Shown here piece after piece: positions 10,298 to 19,805 of a stretch of 64,000 bases of DNA. The number at the start of each line of letters is the position of its first letter. Positions within the stretch are counted from its first letter, which is position 1. The DNA is from Planosporangium flavigriseum (GTDB lineage Bacteria; Actinomycetota; Actinomycetes; Mycobacteriales; Micromonosporaceae), in the NCBI RefSeq assembly GCF_011947225.1, contig NZ_JAATVW010000004.1:1-64000 (forward strand), given 5' to 3'. The notes under the pieces are model-generated. The model ran no database searches and was not told where the DNA came from. It saw only the letters and a program-made list of their open reading frames with translations. Position numbers and translations under genes: made by a program.

Positions 10298-11220
10298 GCC
10301 GTTGCCTCCTCACAGTCATGGGCGAGACGGTTATGGGCGAGACGGTTATGGGCGAGCACGTCGAGCAACTGTTCGGCGTCCGCCGGCAGCAACCGACCGG
10401 CGGCGACCGCCCGGTCGGCGGTGCGCCGGGCGAGGGCCAGGTAGGCGGGTACCGACTCGGGCGCGCTCGCGCCGAGATCCGCCAGGTGCCGGGCGACCGT
10501 ACCCGCGTCGCCGCGCGACACCGGCCCGGTCAGCGCCGCGTCGCCGAGGCGCAGCGTGTTGTCGAGGGCCGCATGCAGCAGCGGGTCGAGGACGCGGGCG
10601 GGATCGGTGACGCCCGCGTCGCGCAGGCGGTCCATCGCCTCGTTGACCAGCGTCACGAGGTGGTTGGAGCCGTGCGCGAGCGCGGCGTGGTAGAGCGCCC
10701 GGCGCTCCTCGGGGATCCATTCCACGGCCCCGCCGAGGTCGGCCACGATCCGGGTGGCGAACGCGCGCAGGTCGACCGGGGCGGTGACGCCGAAGCTCAC
10801 GCCGGAGCGCAGGCGATCGAGGTCCAACCGCGTACCCGTGAAGGTCATCGCGGGGTGGAGCGCGAGCGGCCCGGCGCCGGCCACGACGGCCGGGGCGAGC
10901 GCGCCGAGGCCATGGGCACCCGAAGTGTGCGCGACGATCTGATCGGGCCCCAGCGCGCCCGCTTCGGCCAGGTCGGCGATGAGCGGGGTAAGCGCGTCGT
11001 CGGGGACCGAGACGATGACGAGACGGGTGCCGGCGGCGACCTCTTCGGCGGGTCGCACCGCGGCGGTGGGCAGAAGCTCAGCGATGCGAGTACGGGATGC
11101 GGCCGACCGGCCGGACGCGGCGATGATCTGGTGGCCGGCGGCGGCGAGGGCGGCTCCGAGGGCCGCGCCGACCCGTCCCGCGCCGACAATGCCGACACTC
11201 AGCGGCGACGTATTACCCAT
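10294..11220 (-). CDS. Rossmann-like and DUF2520 domain protein
   Basis: This 308-residue protein has an N-terminal NAD(P)-binding motif [17 protein letters not shown] (residues 8-24) and a C-terminal DUF2520 helical domain ([14 protein letters not shown]...). It resembles ketopantoate or prephenate dehydrogenase-like reductases. Its coupling to panC suggests a role in pantoate/pantothenate supply, but this is not shown. The C terminus carries a five-residue repeat (HNRLA twice) encoded by a 15-base tandem repeat. Confidence 0.85.
   Translation of the reverse strand: MGNTSPLSVGIVGAGRVGAALGAALAAAGHQIIAASGRSAASRTRIAELLPTAAVRPAEEVAAGTRLVIVSVPDDALTPLIADLAEAGALGPDQIVAHTSGAHGLGALAPAVVAGAGPLALHPAMTFTGTRLDLDRLRSGVSFGVTAPVDLRAFATRIVADLGGAVEWIPEERRALYHAALAHGSNHLVTLVNEAMDRLRDAGVTDPARVLDPLLHAALDNTLRLGDAALTGPVSRGDAGTVARHLADLGASAPESVPAYLALARRTADRAVAAGRLLPADAEQLLDVLAHNRLAHNRLAHDCEEATA
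10318..10356. repeat. 15-bp tandem repeat at the end of the DUF2520 gene
   Basis: The unit ATGGGCGAGACGGTT occurs at 10318-10332 and 10333-10347, followed by a partial third copy to 10356. The unit is a multiple of three, so copy-number change would keep the frame. It encodes repeats of the residues NRLAH near the protein end. Confidence 0.9.
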
Positions 11221-11311
11221 GTGACGATCCAGTCCTCAGCAGTGGGGTACCGGTCGTCGCAAGTATGCGCTGCCCCCGCAGAGCGCGGACAGCGCATGTG
11301 GTGTGCGCCAC

Positions 11312-11968
11312 TTACCGCACGTGTCGGTGCAGATACTCCCGAATCAGCGCCTTGGCCTCCTCGATCACGACCGGATCTCCGGCCGGATCCCGGCGGAACG
11401 CCATCTTGATCAGCGCGTCGGCGGTCTCCACCGCGATGCTGAGCGCAAGCTCCAGGCGCACGCCCGAGGTGATGCCGAAGCGCTCGACCAGCAGCGCCGC
11501 GAGTTGCTCGACGATCACAGTGTTGTTGTCGCGCTCGTCGTCGAGCAGGTGAACGTCGACCACGTCACCGAAGTGCAGCGTTCGGAAACCGGGAGTGGTG
11601 CGGTGCATCGTGATGTACCCGTCGATCGCCGCGTCCACCGCGTCCCACCAGTACGCGAAGTTCTCCTCCGCGATGCGGGCGCCCAACAATTGCAGGTAGG
11701 ACTCCAGATTGCGCATGGTCAGCGCCTGGACGACCGCGCGCTTGTCGGGGAAGAACTGGTACACGGAACCGATCGCCACGCCGGCGCGCTCAGCGAGCAG
11801 GGTCGTGGTCAGCCCGTCGTACCCGACCTCGTCTACCAGTTCGGCGCAGGCGTCGAGCATGCGGGCCACCCGCGCGACGCTTCGACCCTGCACCGGCACG
11901 CGACGCAGCGGGCCTGCGGCGCCCCGGTCGGTCGCGGGCTTGGTGGTTGCCGATGTTGCCACTGGCAT
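11312..11968 (-). CDS. TetR/AcrR family transcriptional regulator
   Basis: This 218-residue repressor has a TetR helix-turn-helix between about residues 45 and 75 ([30 protein letters not shown]). A ligand-binding C-terminal domain of unknown specificity follows. It lies 91 bases upstream of the DUF2520-panCD genes on the same strand, and upstream of it (plus strand) lies a decayed oxidase gene. Its target could be itself, the pantothenate cluster or the dead oxidase; the sequence does not decide. Confidence 0.9.
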   Translation of the reverse strand: MPVATSATTKPATDRGAAGPLRRVPVQGRSVARVARMLDACAELVDEVGYDGLTTTLLAERAGVAIGSVYQFFPDKRAVVQALTMRNLESYLQLLGARIAEENFAYWWDAVDAAIDGYITMHRTTPGFRTLHFGDVVDVHLLDDERDNNTVIVEQLAALLVERFGITSGVRLELALSIAVETADALIKMAFRRDPAGDPVVIEEAKALIREYLHRHVR

Positions 11969-12090
11969 GCACCCCCTCGTTCCGTCGAATCGGTCAATCT
12001 ACTCAGCCCCACGATCGGCGTGCCCCCTCAGCCCTGATCGCGAAGCCTCTCCATTGACGGCCGCCGTACATGAAGAGCAGCCACATAGCT

Positions 12091-12867
12091 GTGACGCACA
12101 TCTCATGGTCTAACTAGGTGGGCATCGCGTCGAGCACCGCCACCCGAATTGTTGCGCCGCGATCTCGCGCGGAGGTCGTCACCGCGGTGAGGACCTCCGC
12201 CGCCGACGGTCTGCGCGTCAAGGCCGTGGGCAGTGGCCACTCCTTCACCGCCACCGCCGCCACCTCCGGCGTACGGGTGGAGCTCGGCGCGTTGGCCGGG
12301 CTGGTCTCGATCGATCCCACCGCCCGCCTCGTGACCGTTCAAGCCGGGATGACGCTGCGCCGGTTGAACGCGGTGCTCGCCGCTCACGGGCTGGCGCTAC
12401 CCAACTTGGGCGACATCGACACCCAACCGGTCGCCGGCGCGCTGGCGACCGGCACCCACGATACGGGCGCGGGTTTCGGATGCCTGTCCACCTTCGTGGA
12501 AGACATGGAGATCGTCACCGGCACGGGCGAGATGATCCGATGCTCCTCGCCTGATCTTCTCCGCGCGGCCGCCGTCAACATCGGCACGCTCGGTATCGTC
12601 ACCGAGCTGACCCTGCCCCTCGTACGAGGTCTTCTGCACCCCGCGCCATTCACCAGTTCGCAGGCATGCCCTACGAGGAGTACTTCCGTGCGTTCGAGGC
12701 GCTGGGCTGAGGTTCGACGGCCGGCCGCACCGGGGAAAACAGCACTTCCGGGAGGCGTCCCACTTCGCTTCCGCCTCCCCCCGGTTCGGGGACTTCCGCG
12801 CCGTCCGCGACGCGCTCGACCCCGACCGGATCTTCGCGAACGAGTACCTGGACCGGATTTTCGGCTG
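12091..12867 (+). pseudogene. FAD-binding sugar/alditol oxidase (D-arabinono-lactone oxidase-like), decayed
   Basis: The FAD-binding half is intact in sequence: RVKAVGSGHSFTA, ALPNLGDIDTQPVAGALATGTHDTG and NIGTLGIVTELTL. The C-terminal end is also recognisable (GMPYEEYFRAFEAL, FDGRPH, then DPDRIFANEYLDRIFG). Three lesions are seen. A TAG at 12115-12117 replaces the expected Trp of an N-terminal WSNW motif; the in-frame GTG at 12091 gives VTHISWSN before it. The middle of the protein, roughly 180 codons by family length, is missing after position 12630. A one-base frameshift near 12710 separates the two C-terminal fragments. Confidence 0.85.
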
Positions 12868-12869
12868 AC

Positions 12870-12922
12870 TTATCCACAACATGGTGGATAGCTGTTATCC
12901 ACAATCCACATGGTTATCCACA
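12870..12922 (+). promoter_or_regulatory. Cluster of DnaA boxes
   Basis: Three perfect TTATCCACA boxes lie at 12870-12878, 12895-12903 and 12914-12922, all in the same orientation. CAATCCACA at 12902-12910 and CTATCCACC on the opposite strand near 12884-12892 are weaker matches. The cluster sits in the short gap between the dead oxidase and the 3' end of topA, so it is not at a promoter. No dnaA or dnaN lies nearby, so this is not obviously oriC. Confidence 0.8.
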
Positions 12923-12972
12923 GCCGATTCGATGGATGAGGATGGGCGGATCTTTGAAGCGCTGGTCCCGGA

Positions 12973-15756
12973 TCAGGAGTCGGTGGCAGCCTTCTTGGCT
13001 GGGGCCTTCTTCGCCGGAGCCTTGGCTGCCTTGGTCGCCTTCGCTGCCGTCGCCTTCGCTGCCGTCGCCTTTGCTGGCGTTGCCTTGGCGGTGGTCGCCT
13101 TGGTGGCCGTTGACTTCGCCGCGGCTGCCTTCTTGGCGGGCGCCTTCTTCGCCGCCTTGCGGGGCGTCGCTGGGCCCTTGGCACGCTTCTCGGCGAGCAT
13201 CTCGCTGGCCTGCTCGATCGTCATCGTCTCGGGCGACTGCCCGCGCCGCAGCGACGCGTTCGTCTCGCCGTCGGTGACGTACGGCCCGAACCGGCCGTCC
13301 TTGATCACCAGCGGCTTCTCGGTCAGTGGATCGTTGCCTAGCTCCCGCAGCGGCGCGGCGGCCACCCGGCGGCCCCGCGTCTTCGGGGCGGCCAGCAGCG
13401 TCAGCGCCTCGTCGAGGCCGATCGTGAACAGCTGCGACTCCGACTCGATCGACCGCGTCTCCTCGCCCCGCTTCACGTACGGGCCGTAGCGGCCGGCGTG
13501 CGCGGTGACCTCGGCGCCGTCCGGGTCGACGCCGACCACCCGGGGCAGCGTCAACAGTTGCAGCGCCTGCTCCAGGGTCAGCGTCTCCGGCGACTGGGTG
13601 CTCAGCAGCGAGGCGTTGCGGTCGCCGGACGAGATGTACGGGCCATACCGCCCCGACTTGATCATGATCGGCTCACCCGTCTCCGGGTGCTCGCCCAGCT
13701 TGCGCTCACCGCCACCGCCGAGGAACAGCTCCTCGACCTTCTCCGGGGTCAGCTCGTCGGGGGCGATGCCGTCCGGCAGCGACACCCGGTCGCCGTCCTC
13801 CTCGCCGCCCCGCTGCAGGTACGGACCGTACCGGCCGACGCGGGCGACCACGCCGTCGAAGAGCGGGATCGAGTTGACCCCGCGGGCGTCGATGTCGCCG
13901 AGCTGCTCGGTGACCATCCGCTTCAGGCCACCGGAGCGGGCGATCGAGCCCTCGTCACCGAGATCGCTGCCAAAGTAGAAGGTGCGCAGGAAGTCGATCG
14001 CAGCCGCGTCGCCGCCGGCGATCTCGTCGAGCTCGTCCTCCATGCTGGCGGTGAAGCTGTAGTCGACCAGCCGGGGGAAGTACCGCTCGAGCAGTCCGAC
14101 CACGGCGAACGCCAGGAACGACGGGATCAGCGCCTGGCCGCGCCGGAAGACGTACCCACGGTCCTGGATCGTCTGCATGATCGACGCGTACGTGGAGGGC
14201 CGGCCGATGCCCAGCTCTTCGAGGGCCTTGACCAGCGACGCTTCGGTGTAGCGGGCCGGCGGCTGGGTGGTGTGGCCGAGCGCCGCCAGCTCCTCGGCCG
14301 TCAGGCCCTGACCCTTGACCAGGTTCGGCAGCCGCCGCTCGCTGTCCTCGGCCTCGGCGTCCTCGTCGTCGCTCGACTCCACGTAGGCACGCAGGAAGCC
14401 CGGGTCGGTGATCGTCTTACCGGTCGCCGCGAAGTCCACCGACTCGTTCGACGTCGACAGGGCGTTGATCCGAACCGAGATCGAGTTACCGACCGCGTCG
14501 GTCATCTGGGACGCGATGGTGCGCCGCCAGATCAGCTCGTAGAGCCGGAACTCCTCGGCCGACAGCTCCTTGGCCACCTCGCCGGGCGTCCGGAACGTGT
14601 CGCCGGCCGGGCGGATCGCCTCGTGCGCCTCCTGCGCGTTCTTGACCTTGCCGGTGTACCGGCGGGGCTGCGGCGGCACCGCCACGTCGCCGTACAGCTC
14701 GCGGATCTGCGTACGGGCAGCCGAGATCGCCGCCTCGGAGAGGTTCACCGAGTCGGTACGCATATAGGTGATGTAGCCGTTTTCGTACAGCCGCTGGGCC
14801 GTGCGCATCGTCTGCTGGGAGGAGAAGCGCAGCTTGCGCGACGCCTCCTGCTGCAGCGTGGAGGTGATGAACGGCGCGTACGGCCGGCGCCGGTAGGGCT
14901 TCTCCTCGACCCGGGTGACGGTGAACGGGCGGCCCTCCAGGCGCGCCGCGAGGCCGCGAGCGCCCTGCTCGTCGAGGTGCACGACCCCGGCGCCCGGCCG
15001 GACCCGGCCGGTCGTCGGCTCGAAGTCCTTGCCGGTGGCGATCCGGTCGCCGTCCAGGGCGATCAGGGTGGCGTTGAACGAGCGAGCCCCCTCGGCGGCT
15101 TCCTGGATGGCGAGCAGCGCCCGGATGTCCCAGTACTCCGCTGAGCGGAACCGCATCCGCTCCCGCTCGCGCTCGACCACGATGCGCGTGGCGACCGACT
15201 GCACCCGGCCCGCCGACAGCTTCGGCATGACCTTCTTCCACAGGACCGGCGAGACCTCGTACCCGTAGAGCCGGTCGAGGATGCGCCGCGCCTCCTGGGC
15301 GTCGACCAGCGCGCGGTCGATCTCGCGCGGGTTGGCGACCGCGGCCTGGATCGCCGGCCGGGTGATCTCGTGGAAGACCATCCGCTTGACCGGCACCTTG
15401 GGCTTGATCGTCTCCAGCAGGTGCCAGGCGATGGCCTCGCCCTCGCGGTCCTCATCCGTGGCGAGGAAGACCTCGTCGACCTCCTTGGCCAGCTTGATCA
15501 GCTTAGCGATCTGCTGCTTACGGTCCTGGCTGACCACGTACAGCGCCTGGAAGTCGTTGTCGACATCGACCCCGAGCCGCGCCCACGGCTCCTTCTTGTA
15601 CTTCGCAGGCACGTCGGCCGCGTTACGCGGAAGGTCACGAACGTGGCCCAGGCTCGCCTCAACGACGTACCCGGGACCGAGGTAACCCGAGATCGTCTTG
15701 GCCTTCGCCGGTGACTCGACGATGACCAGACGCGTTCCGTTGGCGGACTTGGGCAC
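12973..15756 (-). CDS. topA: DNA topoisomerase I
   Basis: TopA (927 residues) relaxes negatively supercoiled DNA. The Toprim domain is N-terminal (LVIVESPAKAKTI; DEDREGEAIAWH), and the active-site tyrosine lies in NGYITYMRTDSVNLS. Several C-terminal GRYGPY-type repeats follow instead of Cys4 zinc fingers. The last 60 or so residues are a Lys/Ala/Thr tail of KAT/KAPAK repeats, as in other actinobacterial topoisomerases. The GTG at 15756 has GGGGAG close upstream. The gene converges on the DnaA-box cluster. Confidence 0.97.
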   Translation of the reverse strand: MPKSANGTRLVIVESPAKAKTISGYLGPGYVVEASLGHVRDLPRNAADVPAKYKKEPWARLGVDVDNDFQALYVVSQDRKQQIAKLIKLAKEVDEVFLATDEDREGEAIAWHLLETIKPKVPVKRMVFHEITRPAIQAAVANPREIDRALVDAQEARRILDRLYGYEVSPVLWKKVMPKLSAGRVQSVATRIVVERERERMRFRSAEYWDIRALLAIQEAAEGARSFNATLIALDGDRIATGKDFEPTTGRVRPGAGVVHLDEQGARGLAARLEGRPFTVTRVEEKPYRRRPYAPFITSTLQQEASRKLRFSSQQTMRTAQRLYENGYITYMRTDSVNLSEAAISAARTQIRELYGDVAVPPQPRRYTGKVKNAQEAHEAIRPAGDTFRTPGEVAKELSAEEFRLYELIWRRTIASQMTDAVGNSISVRINALSTSNESVDFAATGKTITDPGFLRAYVESSDDEDAEAEDSERRLPNLVKGQGLTAEELAALGHTTQPPARYTEASLVKALEELGIGRPSTYASIMQTIQDRGYVFRRGQALIPSFLAFAVVGLLERYFPRLVDYSFTASMEDELDEIAGGDAAAIDFLRTFYFGSDLGDEGSIARSGGLKRMVTEQLGDIDARGVNSIPLFDGVVARVGRYGPYLQRGGEEDGDRVSLPDGIAPDELTPEKVEELFLGGGGERKLGEHPETGEPIMIKSGRYGPYISSGDRNASLLSTQSPETLTLEQALQLLTLPRVVGVDPDGAEVTAHAGRYGPYVKRGEETRSIESESQLFTIGLDEALTLLAAPKTRGRRVAAAPLRELGNDPLTEKPLVIKDGRFGPYVTDGETNASLRRGQSPETMTIEQASEMLAEKRAKGPATPRKAAKKAPAKKAAAAKSTATKATTAKATPAKATAAKATAAKATKAAKAPAKKAPAKKAATDS

Positions 15757-15939
15757 GGCGCTCCCCGTGGTGTTCTGCGGATCGTGGGTATCAGCCGGTC
15801 GGCTGAATGACTGTCAAACGTAACGCGCCAACCGGAAAGCGGTTTAGGGGCCGCGTCACGGGACAGACGGCGCCACCGTACACCGATTAACCGGTTGGAC
15901 GCCCAGTCATACCCGATTTCCTGCTGGCATGTCGTCCTT

Positions 15940-16554
15940 TCAGATCCAATTTTCACCGGTTACACCGGCAGGTGGATCACCGACAAGTTCGATCAACCTG
16001 GCCAACCGGCGTCGTCCGACGATGCGATACGCCGGGCCGCCCGCGCGGGGCCCCAGCAGCACCGGTGGCAGCCCGACTGCGGCGAGCGCCGCACCGACCA
16101 CTCCCCACATGGGTTCGTCCGAAACACCCAGTTTCAGGGCAAACGCGGACGCTCCGTCCCGCTCCCCCGCGGCGATCGCCCACAGCCGCAGCCGCCGGCC
16201 GTCCAGCGCGAAGCCCGGCGGCGGGTGTTTCACCGCGCCGCGCAGCCAGGACGCTCCCAGCGCCGCCAGGGCCGACGAGTACGCGGTGCGGAAGCAGATG
16301 TGCCCGTCCACGCCTCCCGGCTCGCCGGTCGCCCGCTCGCCGGTCACCCGCTCGCAGGTCGCCGCGAGGCCCCGTGCGCTCGCCTCGGCCAGCAGCGCCC
16401 TGGCCCGCCACGGCTGGTCGACCACGATCGAGACCCGGGCGGTGCCGCCCATCCGCACCACCTGGCCCGCCCCGGCCAGCAGCCCTTCGAAGTCGAGCGG
16501 CGACGCCGGTCGCCCCTCCACCCCGAATAGGGACAACTGCCTGCCTAGTGACAC
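15940..16554 (-). CDS. Conserved protein of unknown function upstream of topA
   Basis: This 204-residue protein is not assigned to a function. The N terminus RQLSLFGVEGRPASPLDFEGLLAG and the C terminus LGPRAGGPAYRIVGRRRLARLIELVG look conserved in type. The middle contains FRTAYSSALAALGASWLRGAVK and a short ERVTGERATGE repeat. Its GTG start overlaps the stop of the upstream lipoprotein gene by ten bases, so the two are likely co-translated. No signal peptide or membrane segment is seen. Confidence 0.75.
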   Translation of the reverse strand: MSLGRQLSLFGVEGRPASPLDFEGLLAGAGQVVRMGGTARVSIVVDQPWRARALLAEASARGLAATCERVTGERATGEPGGVDGHICFRTAYSSALAALGASWLRGAVKHPPPGFALDGRRLRLWAIAAGERDGASAFALKLGVSDEPMWGVVGAALAAVGLPPVLLGPRAGGPAYRIVGRRRLARLIELVGDPPAGVTGENWI

Positions 16555-17135
16555 TCGGGAACCTCGTTGAACGCCTGACGCAGCGGAGCCGAGGAGAGCT
16601 TGTCGACCTCCAGCGCGCTCGCCGCGTACTCGTGTTGAAGCTTTTCGAAGGCCGTCGCCACCGCCGAGTAGAACGCGTTGGCGTCACCGGTGTCCAGGTC
16701 TTTGACGGTGCTGCGGGCGTGTCCGTACGCGTCGCGCGCGGCCTGCAGGGAGGCGACGAACCGGGCGGCGATCTCTTTGCCCTGGTCGACGTCGGGCGCC
16801 CCGGCGTCGGCGACCCGCTGGCGGGCCGCCTCACTCGCGGCCTCGGCGCCGCTGAGCAGCCCGATCAGGTTCTGCTTGGCCTGAGCCGACGTGGTCGCGC
16901 TGGTCAGCTGGGCCTGCGTCTCCTGGGTGAGCGTGGCGAGCCGGGCCCGCCACGGCGACAGCGCCGTGCACACCGACTTCGCCCAGGCGGCGGGCGTCAC
17001 GCCGGAGCCGTGGCCGGCGCTGGGGGACCCCCCGCGCGAACCGCAGGCGACCAGGAGACCCGGGATCAGCGCGACGGCCAGCAATGACGGCGCGAAGCGG
17101 CGCACAAGTGGCACCGTCGCCAGCGTGATCGTCAT
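16545..17135 (-). CDS. Putative lipoprotein of unknown function
   Basis: The 196-residue product has a signal peptide with lipobox LLVACGSR. An Ala-rich helical region with Cys residues (SVCTALSPWRARL; VPECH) follows, and no known domain was recognised. A longer frame goes up to 17180, but the ATG at 17135 places the signal peptide at the N terminus and is preferred. It is the first of a two-gene unit with the 15940-16554 gene. Confidence 0.75.
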   Translation of the reverse strand: MTITLATVPLVRRFAPSLLAVALIPGLLVACGSRGGSPSAGHGSGVTPAAWAKSVCTALSPWRARLATLTQETQAQLTSATTSAQAKQNLIGLLSGAEAASEAARQRVADAGAPDVDQGKEIAARFVASLQAARDAYGHARSTVKDLDTGDANAFYSAVATAFEKLQHEYAASALEVDKLSSAPLRQAFNEVPECH

Positions 17136-17182
17136 GGCCGCCAGCGTAGAGCGCCGCGGATGGAGTGCGGTGCCGCCCAAGA

Positions 17183-17232
17183 AAGCAGGTGCCCCTGCGG
17201 CACGAACTCGTGCTGCAGGGGCACCTTGCTTC
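17183..17232 (-). terminator. hppA terminator hairpin
   Basis: GGTGCCCCTGCGGCAC on the left and GTGCTGCAGGGGCACC on the right form a stem of about 20 pairs, with one bulge and one wobble, around an AACT loop. It starts about ten bases after the hppA stop codon and also separates hppA from the 17135 lipoprotein gene. Confidence 0.7.
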
Positions 17233-17242
17233 CGTCCACGGA

Positions 17243-19585
17243 TCAGGCGGTGACCCTAGCCTGCTTGTCCGTTGGCACGCCGGGCTCGCCCGCTTCCGAC
17301 ATGGCGATCGGCTTGCGCTTACTGAACACGACCGCGCCGACGATGATCAACGCGGCGACGACCGCGATGGTGATCCGCAGCGGGGTGTTCTTGTTGTCGC
17401 CCACGCTCCAGGTCACGATGGCCGGCGCGATGAGCAGCGAGACGAGGTTCATCACCTTCATCAGCGGGTTGATCGCCGGCCCGGCGGTGTCCTTGAACGG
17501 GTCGCCGACGGTGTCGCCGATGACCGTCGCCGCGTGCGCGTCCGAGCCCTTGCCACCGAAGTGGCCGTCCTCGACCAGCTTCTTCGCGTTGTCCCAGGCA
17601 CCACCGGAGTTGGCCAGGAACAGCGCCATCAGCGTGCCGGTCCCGACCACACCGGCCAGGTACGCGGCCAGCGGACCGACCCCGAGGCCGAAGCCGACCG
17701 CGACCGGGGCCAAGACCGCCAGCAGGCCGGGGGTCATCAGTTCGCGCTGGGCGTCCCGGGTGCAGATGTCGACGACCTTGCCGTACTCCGGCCGCTGGGT
17801 GCCGTCCATGATCCCCGGGTACTCGCGGAACTGGCGGCGCACCTCGAACACGACCGCGCCCGCCGACCGGGACACCGCGTTGATCGCCAGCCCCGAGAAC
17901 AGGAACACGACCGCGGCGCCGAGCAGCAGGCCGACCAGGTTGCTCGGGTTGGCCACGTTGAGGATCTGATCGATTCCCGTACCGACGTTGGCGCTCTCCA
18001 ACGCCGTCCGGATGGTGTCGGTGTACGACCCGAACAGCGCGGTCGCCGCCAGGACAGCGGTTGCGATCGCGATGCCCTTGGTGATCGCCTTGGTCGTGTT
18101 GCCCACCGCGTCGAGCTCGGTGAGCGTACGGGCGCCGTTCTCGTCGATGTCGCCGGACATCTCGGCGATGCCTTGGGCGTTGTCGCTGATCGGACCGAAG
18201 GTGTCCATGGCGACGATCACGCCGACGGTGGTCAGCAGGCCGGTGCCGGCGAGCGCCACCGCGAACAGCGACAGCGTGATCGAGCCGCCGCCGAGCAGGA
18301 ACGCGCCGTAGACGCCGGCCGCGATGACGACCGCGGAGTACACCGCCGACTCGAAGCCGACGCTCACCCCGGCGAGCACCACGGTGGCCGGGCCGGTCAG
18401 CGAGGTCTTGCCGATGTCCTGGACCGGCCGGCGGCCCGTCTCGGTGAAATAACCGGTGATGGCCTGGATCACGGCGGCGAGCACGATGCCGATGACCACC
18501 GCGACGATCGCGACCACCTGCGGGTTCCGCGTCGTGCTCGCCGCCAGCGGCGAGTCGTGCAGAGCGTCGAAGGTGTTCGGCAGGTACGCGAACGTCGCGA
18601 TCGCGACCAGGACCGCCGAGATCAGCGCGGACAGGTAGAAGGCCCGGTTGATCGCGGCGAGGCCGGAGCGGTCGGACTTGCGCAGGCGGGTGATGAACAC
18701 GCCGATGATGGCTGTCAATACCCCGATCGTGGGAACGATCAGCGGGAAGACCAGACCCTCCTCACCGAACGCCGCCTTGCCCAGGATCAGCGCGGCGACC
18801 AGCGTCACCGCGTACGACTCGAACAGGTCGGCCGCCATACCGGCGCAGTCACCGACGTTGTCACCTACGTTGTCAGCGATCGTCGCCGCGTTGCGCGGGT
18901 CGTCCTCGGGGATGCCCTTCTCGACCTTGCCGACCAGGTCGGCTCCGACGTCGGCGGCCTTCGTGAAGATGCCGCCGCCGACCCGCATGAACATCGCGAG
19001 CAGGGCGGCGCCGAAGCCGAAGCCCTCCAGAACGGTAGGCGCGTGGCTCTTGTAGACCAGAACGACGATCGACGCGCCGAGCAGGCCGAGGCCGACGGTG
19101 AGGAACCCGACGACGCCACCCGTACGGAAAGCGATCTTCATCGCCGTTTCCCGCCCGCCCGTGGCTTCCCTGGCCGCTGCCGCGACGCGCAGGTTGGCGC
19201 GGGTCGCCATCGCCATTCCGGCGCCACCGATGAACGCGGAGAAGAGCGCGCCGATGACGAAGAACAGTGAACGGCCGATCTTGACCGTCGTGTCGTTGCC
19301 GCCCGTGTCGCTGACAGGGAGCAGGAACAGCAGTACTACAGCAATTACGACGAAGATGCCGAGGGTCTTGAACTGGCGGAACAGGTACGCAGTAGCGCCC
19401 TCCTGTACCGCCCCGGCGATCTCCTGCATTCGTTCGGTGCCCTTACCGGTGGCAAGAACCGCCTTCACCAGCGCGGCCGCAAAACCCAACGCCACCAGGG
19501 CGATGACGGCGGCGACGATGATGTAGGTCAGGTTGCTACTGGAGAGGGTCACCTCGCCACCTTCGGCGAGATAGAGCGCGGACAT
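17243..19585 (-). CDS. hppA: Membrane-bound proton-translocating pyrophosphatase
   Basis: This 780-residue, multi-spanning pump couples pyrophosphate hydrolysis to H+ (or Na+) export. The catalytic signatures DVGADLVGKVE and GDNVGDCAGMAADLFE are present. The motif GNTTKA carries lysine at the position where K+-dependent enzymes have alanine, so a K+-independent H+-pump is predicted. ATG at 19585 has AGGAGG seven bases upstream; an in-frame start at 19606 is less likely. Confidence 0.96.
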   Translation of the reverse strand: MSALYLAEGGEVTLSSSNLTYIIVAAVIALVALGFAAALVKAVLATGKGTERMQEIAGAVQEGATAYLFRQFKTLGIFVVIAVVLLFLLPVSDTGGNDTTVKIGRSLFFVIGALFSAFIGGAGMAMATRANLRVAAAAREATGGRETAMKIAFRTGGVVGFLTVGLGLLGASIVVLVYKSHAPTVLEGFGFGAALLAMFMRVGGGIFTKAADVGADLVGKVEKGIPEDDPRNAATIADNVGDNVGDCAGMAADLFESYAVTLVAALILGKAAFGEEGLVFPLIVPTIGVLTAIIGVFITRLRKSDRSGLAAINRAFYLSALISAVLVAIATFAYLPNTFDALHDSPLAASTTRNPQVVAIVAVVIGIVLAAVIQAITGYFTETGRRPVQDIGKTSLTGPATVVLAGVSVGFESAVYSAVVIAAGVYGAFLLGGGSITLSLFAVALAGTGLLTTVGVIVAMDTFGPISDNAQGIAEMSGDIDENGARTLTELDAVGNTTKAITKGIAIATAVLAATALFGSYTDTIRTALESANVGTGIDQILNVANPSNLVGLLLGAAVVFLFSGLAINAVSRSAGAVVFEVRRQFREYPGIMDGTQRPEYGKVVDICTRDAQRELMTPGLLAVLAPVAVGFGLGVGPLAAYLAGVVGTGTLMALFLANSGGAWDNAKKLVEDGHFGGKGSDAHAATVIGDTVGDPFKDTAGPAINPLMKVMNLVSLLIAPAIVTWSVGDNKNTPLRITIAVVAALIIVGAVVFSKRKPIAMSEAGEPGVPTDKQARVTA

Positions 19586-19805
19586 TCGTCGTCCTCCTGA
19601 TACCAAGGCACAGGTGACAGGTACCGCAGGCGACTCACCAGCGGTCCAGTCTCCACGCGGGGCGTCCCGACATCCACTCCTGCCCAGGTGCGGGACCGGG
19701 ATGTCACTTATGACCCGCGTACTCTAGCCGCCCGACGTGTGCCCGGTCACACCGGCGACCACCATGTCGCATCGATTTTCGCCAACATGCTAGCCGGCTT
19801 TCGGA

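Noticed and set aside
12118-12891. Intact 257-residue oxidase
   Set aside because: The second half of this frame is Arg/Pro-rich out-of-frame translation; the real C terminus is in two other frames.
12870-12922. Chromosomal origin oriC
   Set aside because: There are too few boxes and no dnaA, dnaN, rpmH or AT-rich unwinding region beside them.
17165-19270. 701-codon open frame on the plus strand
   Set aside because: It is the antisense shadow of hppA; the composition is Arg/His/Asp-rich with no domain, and hppA is certain.
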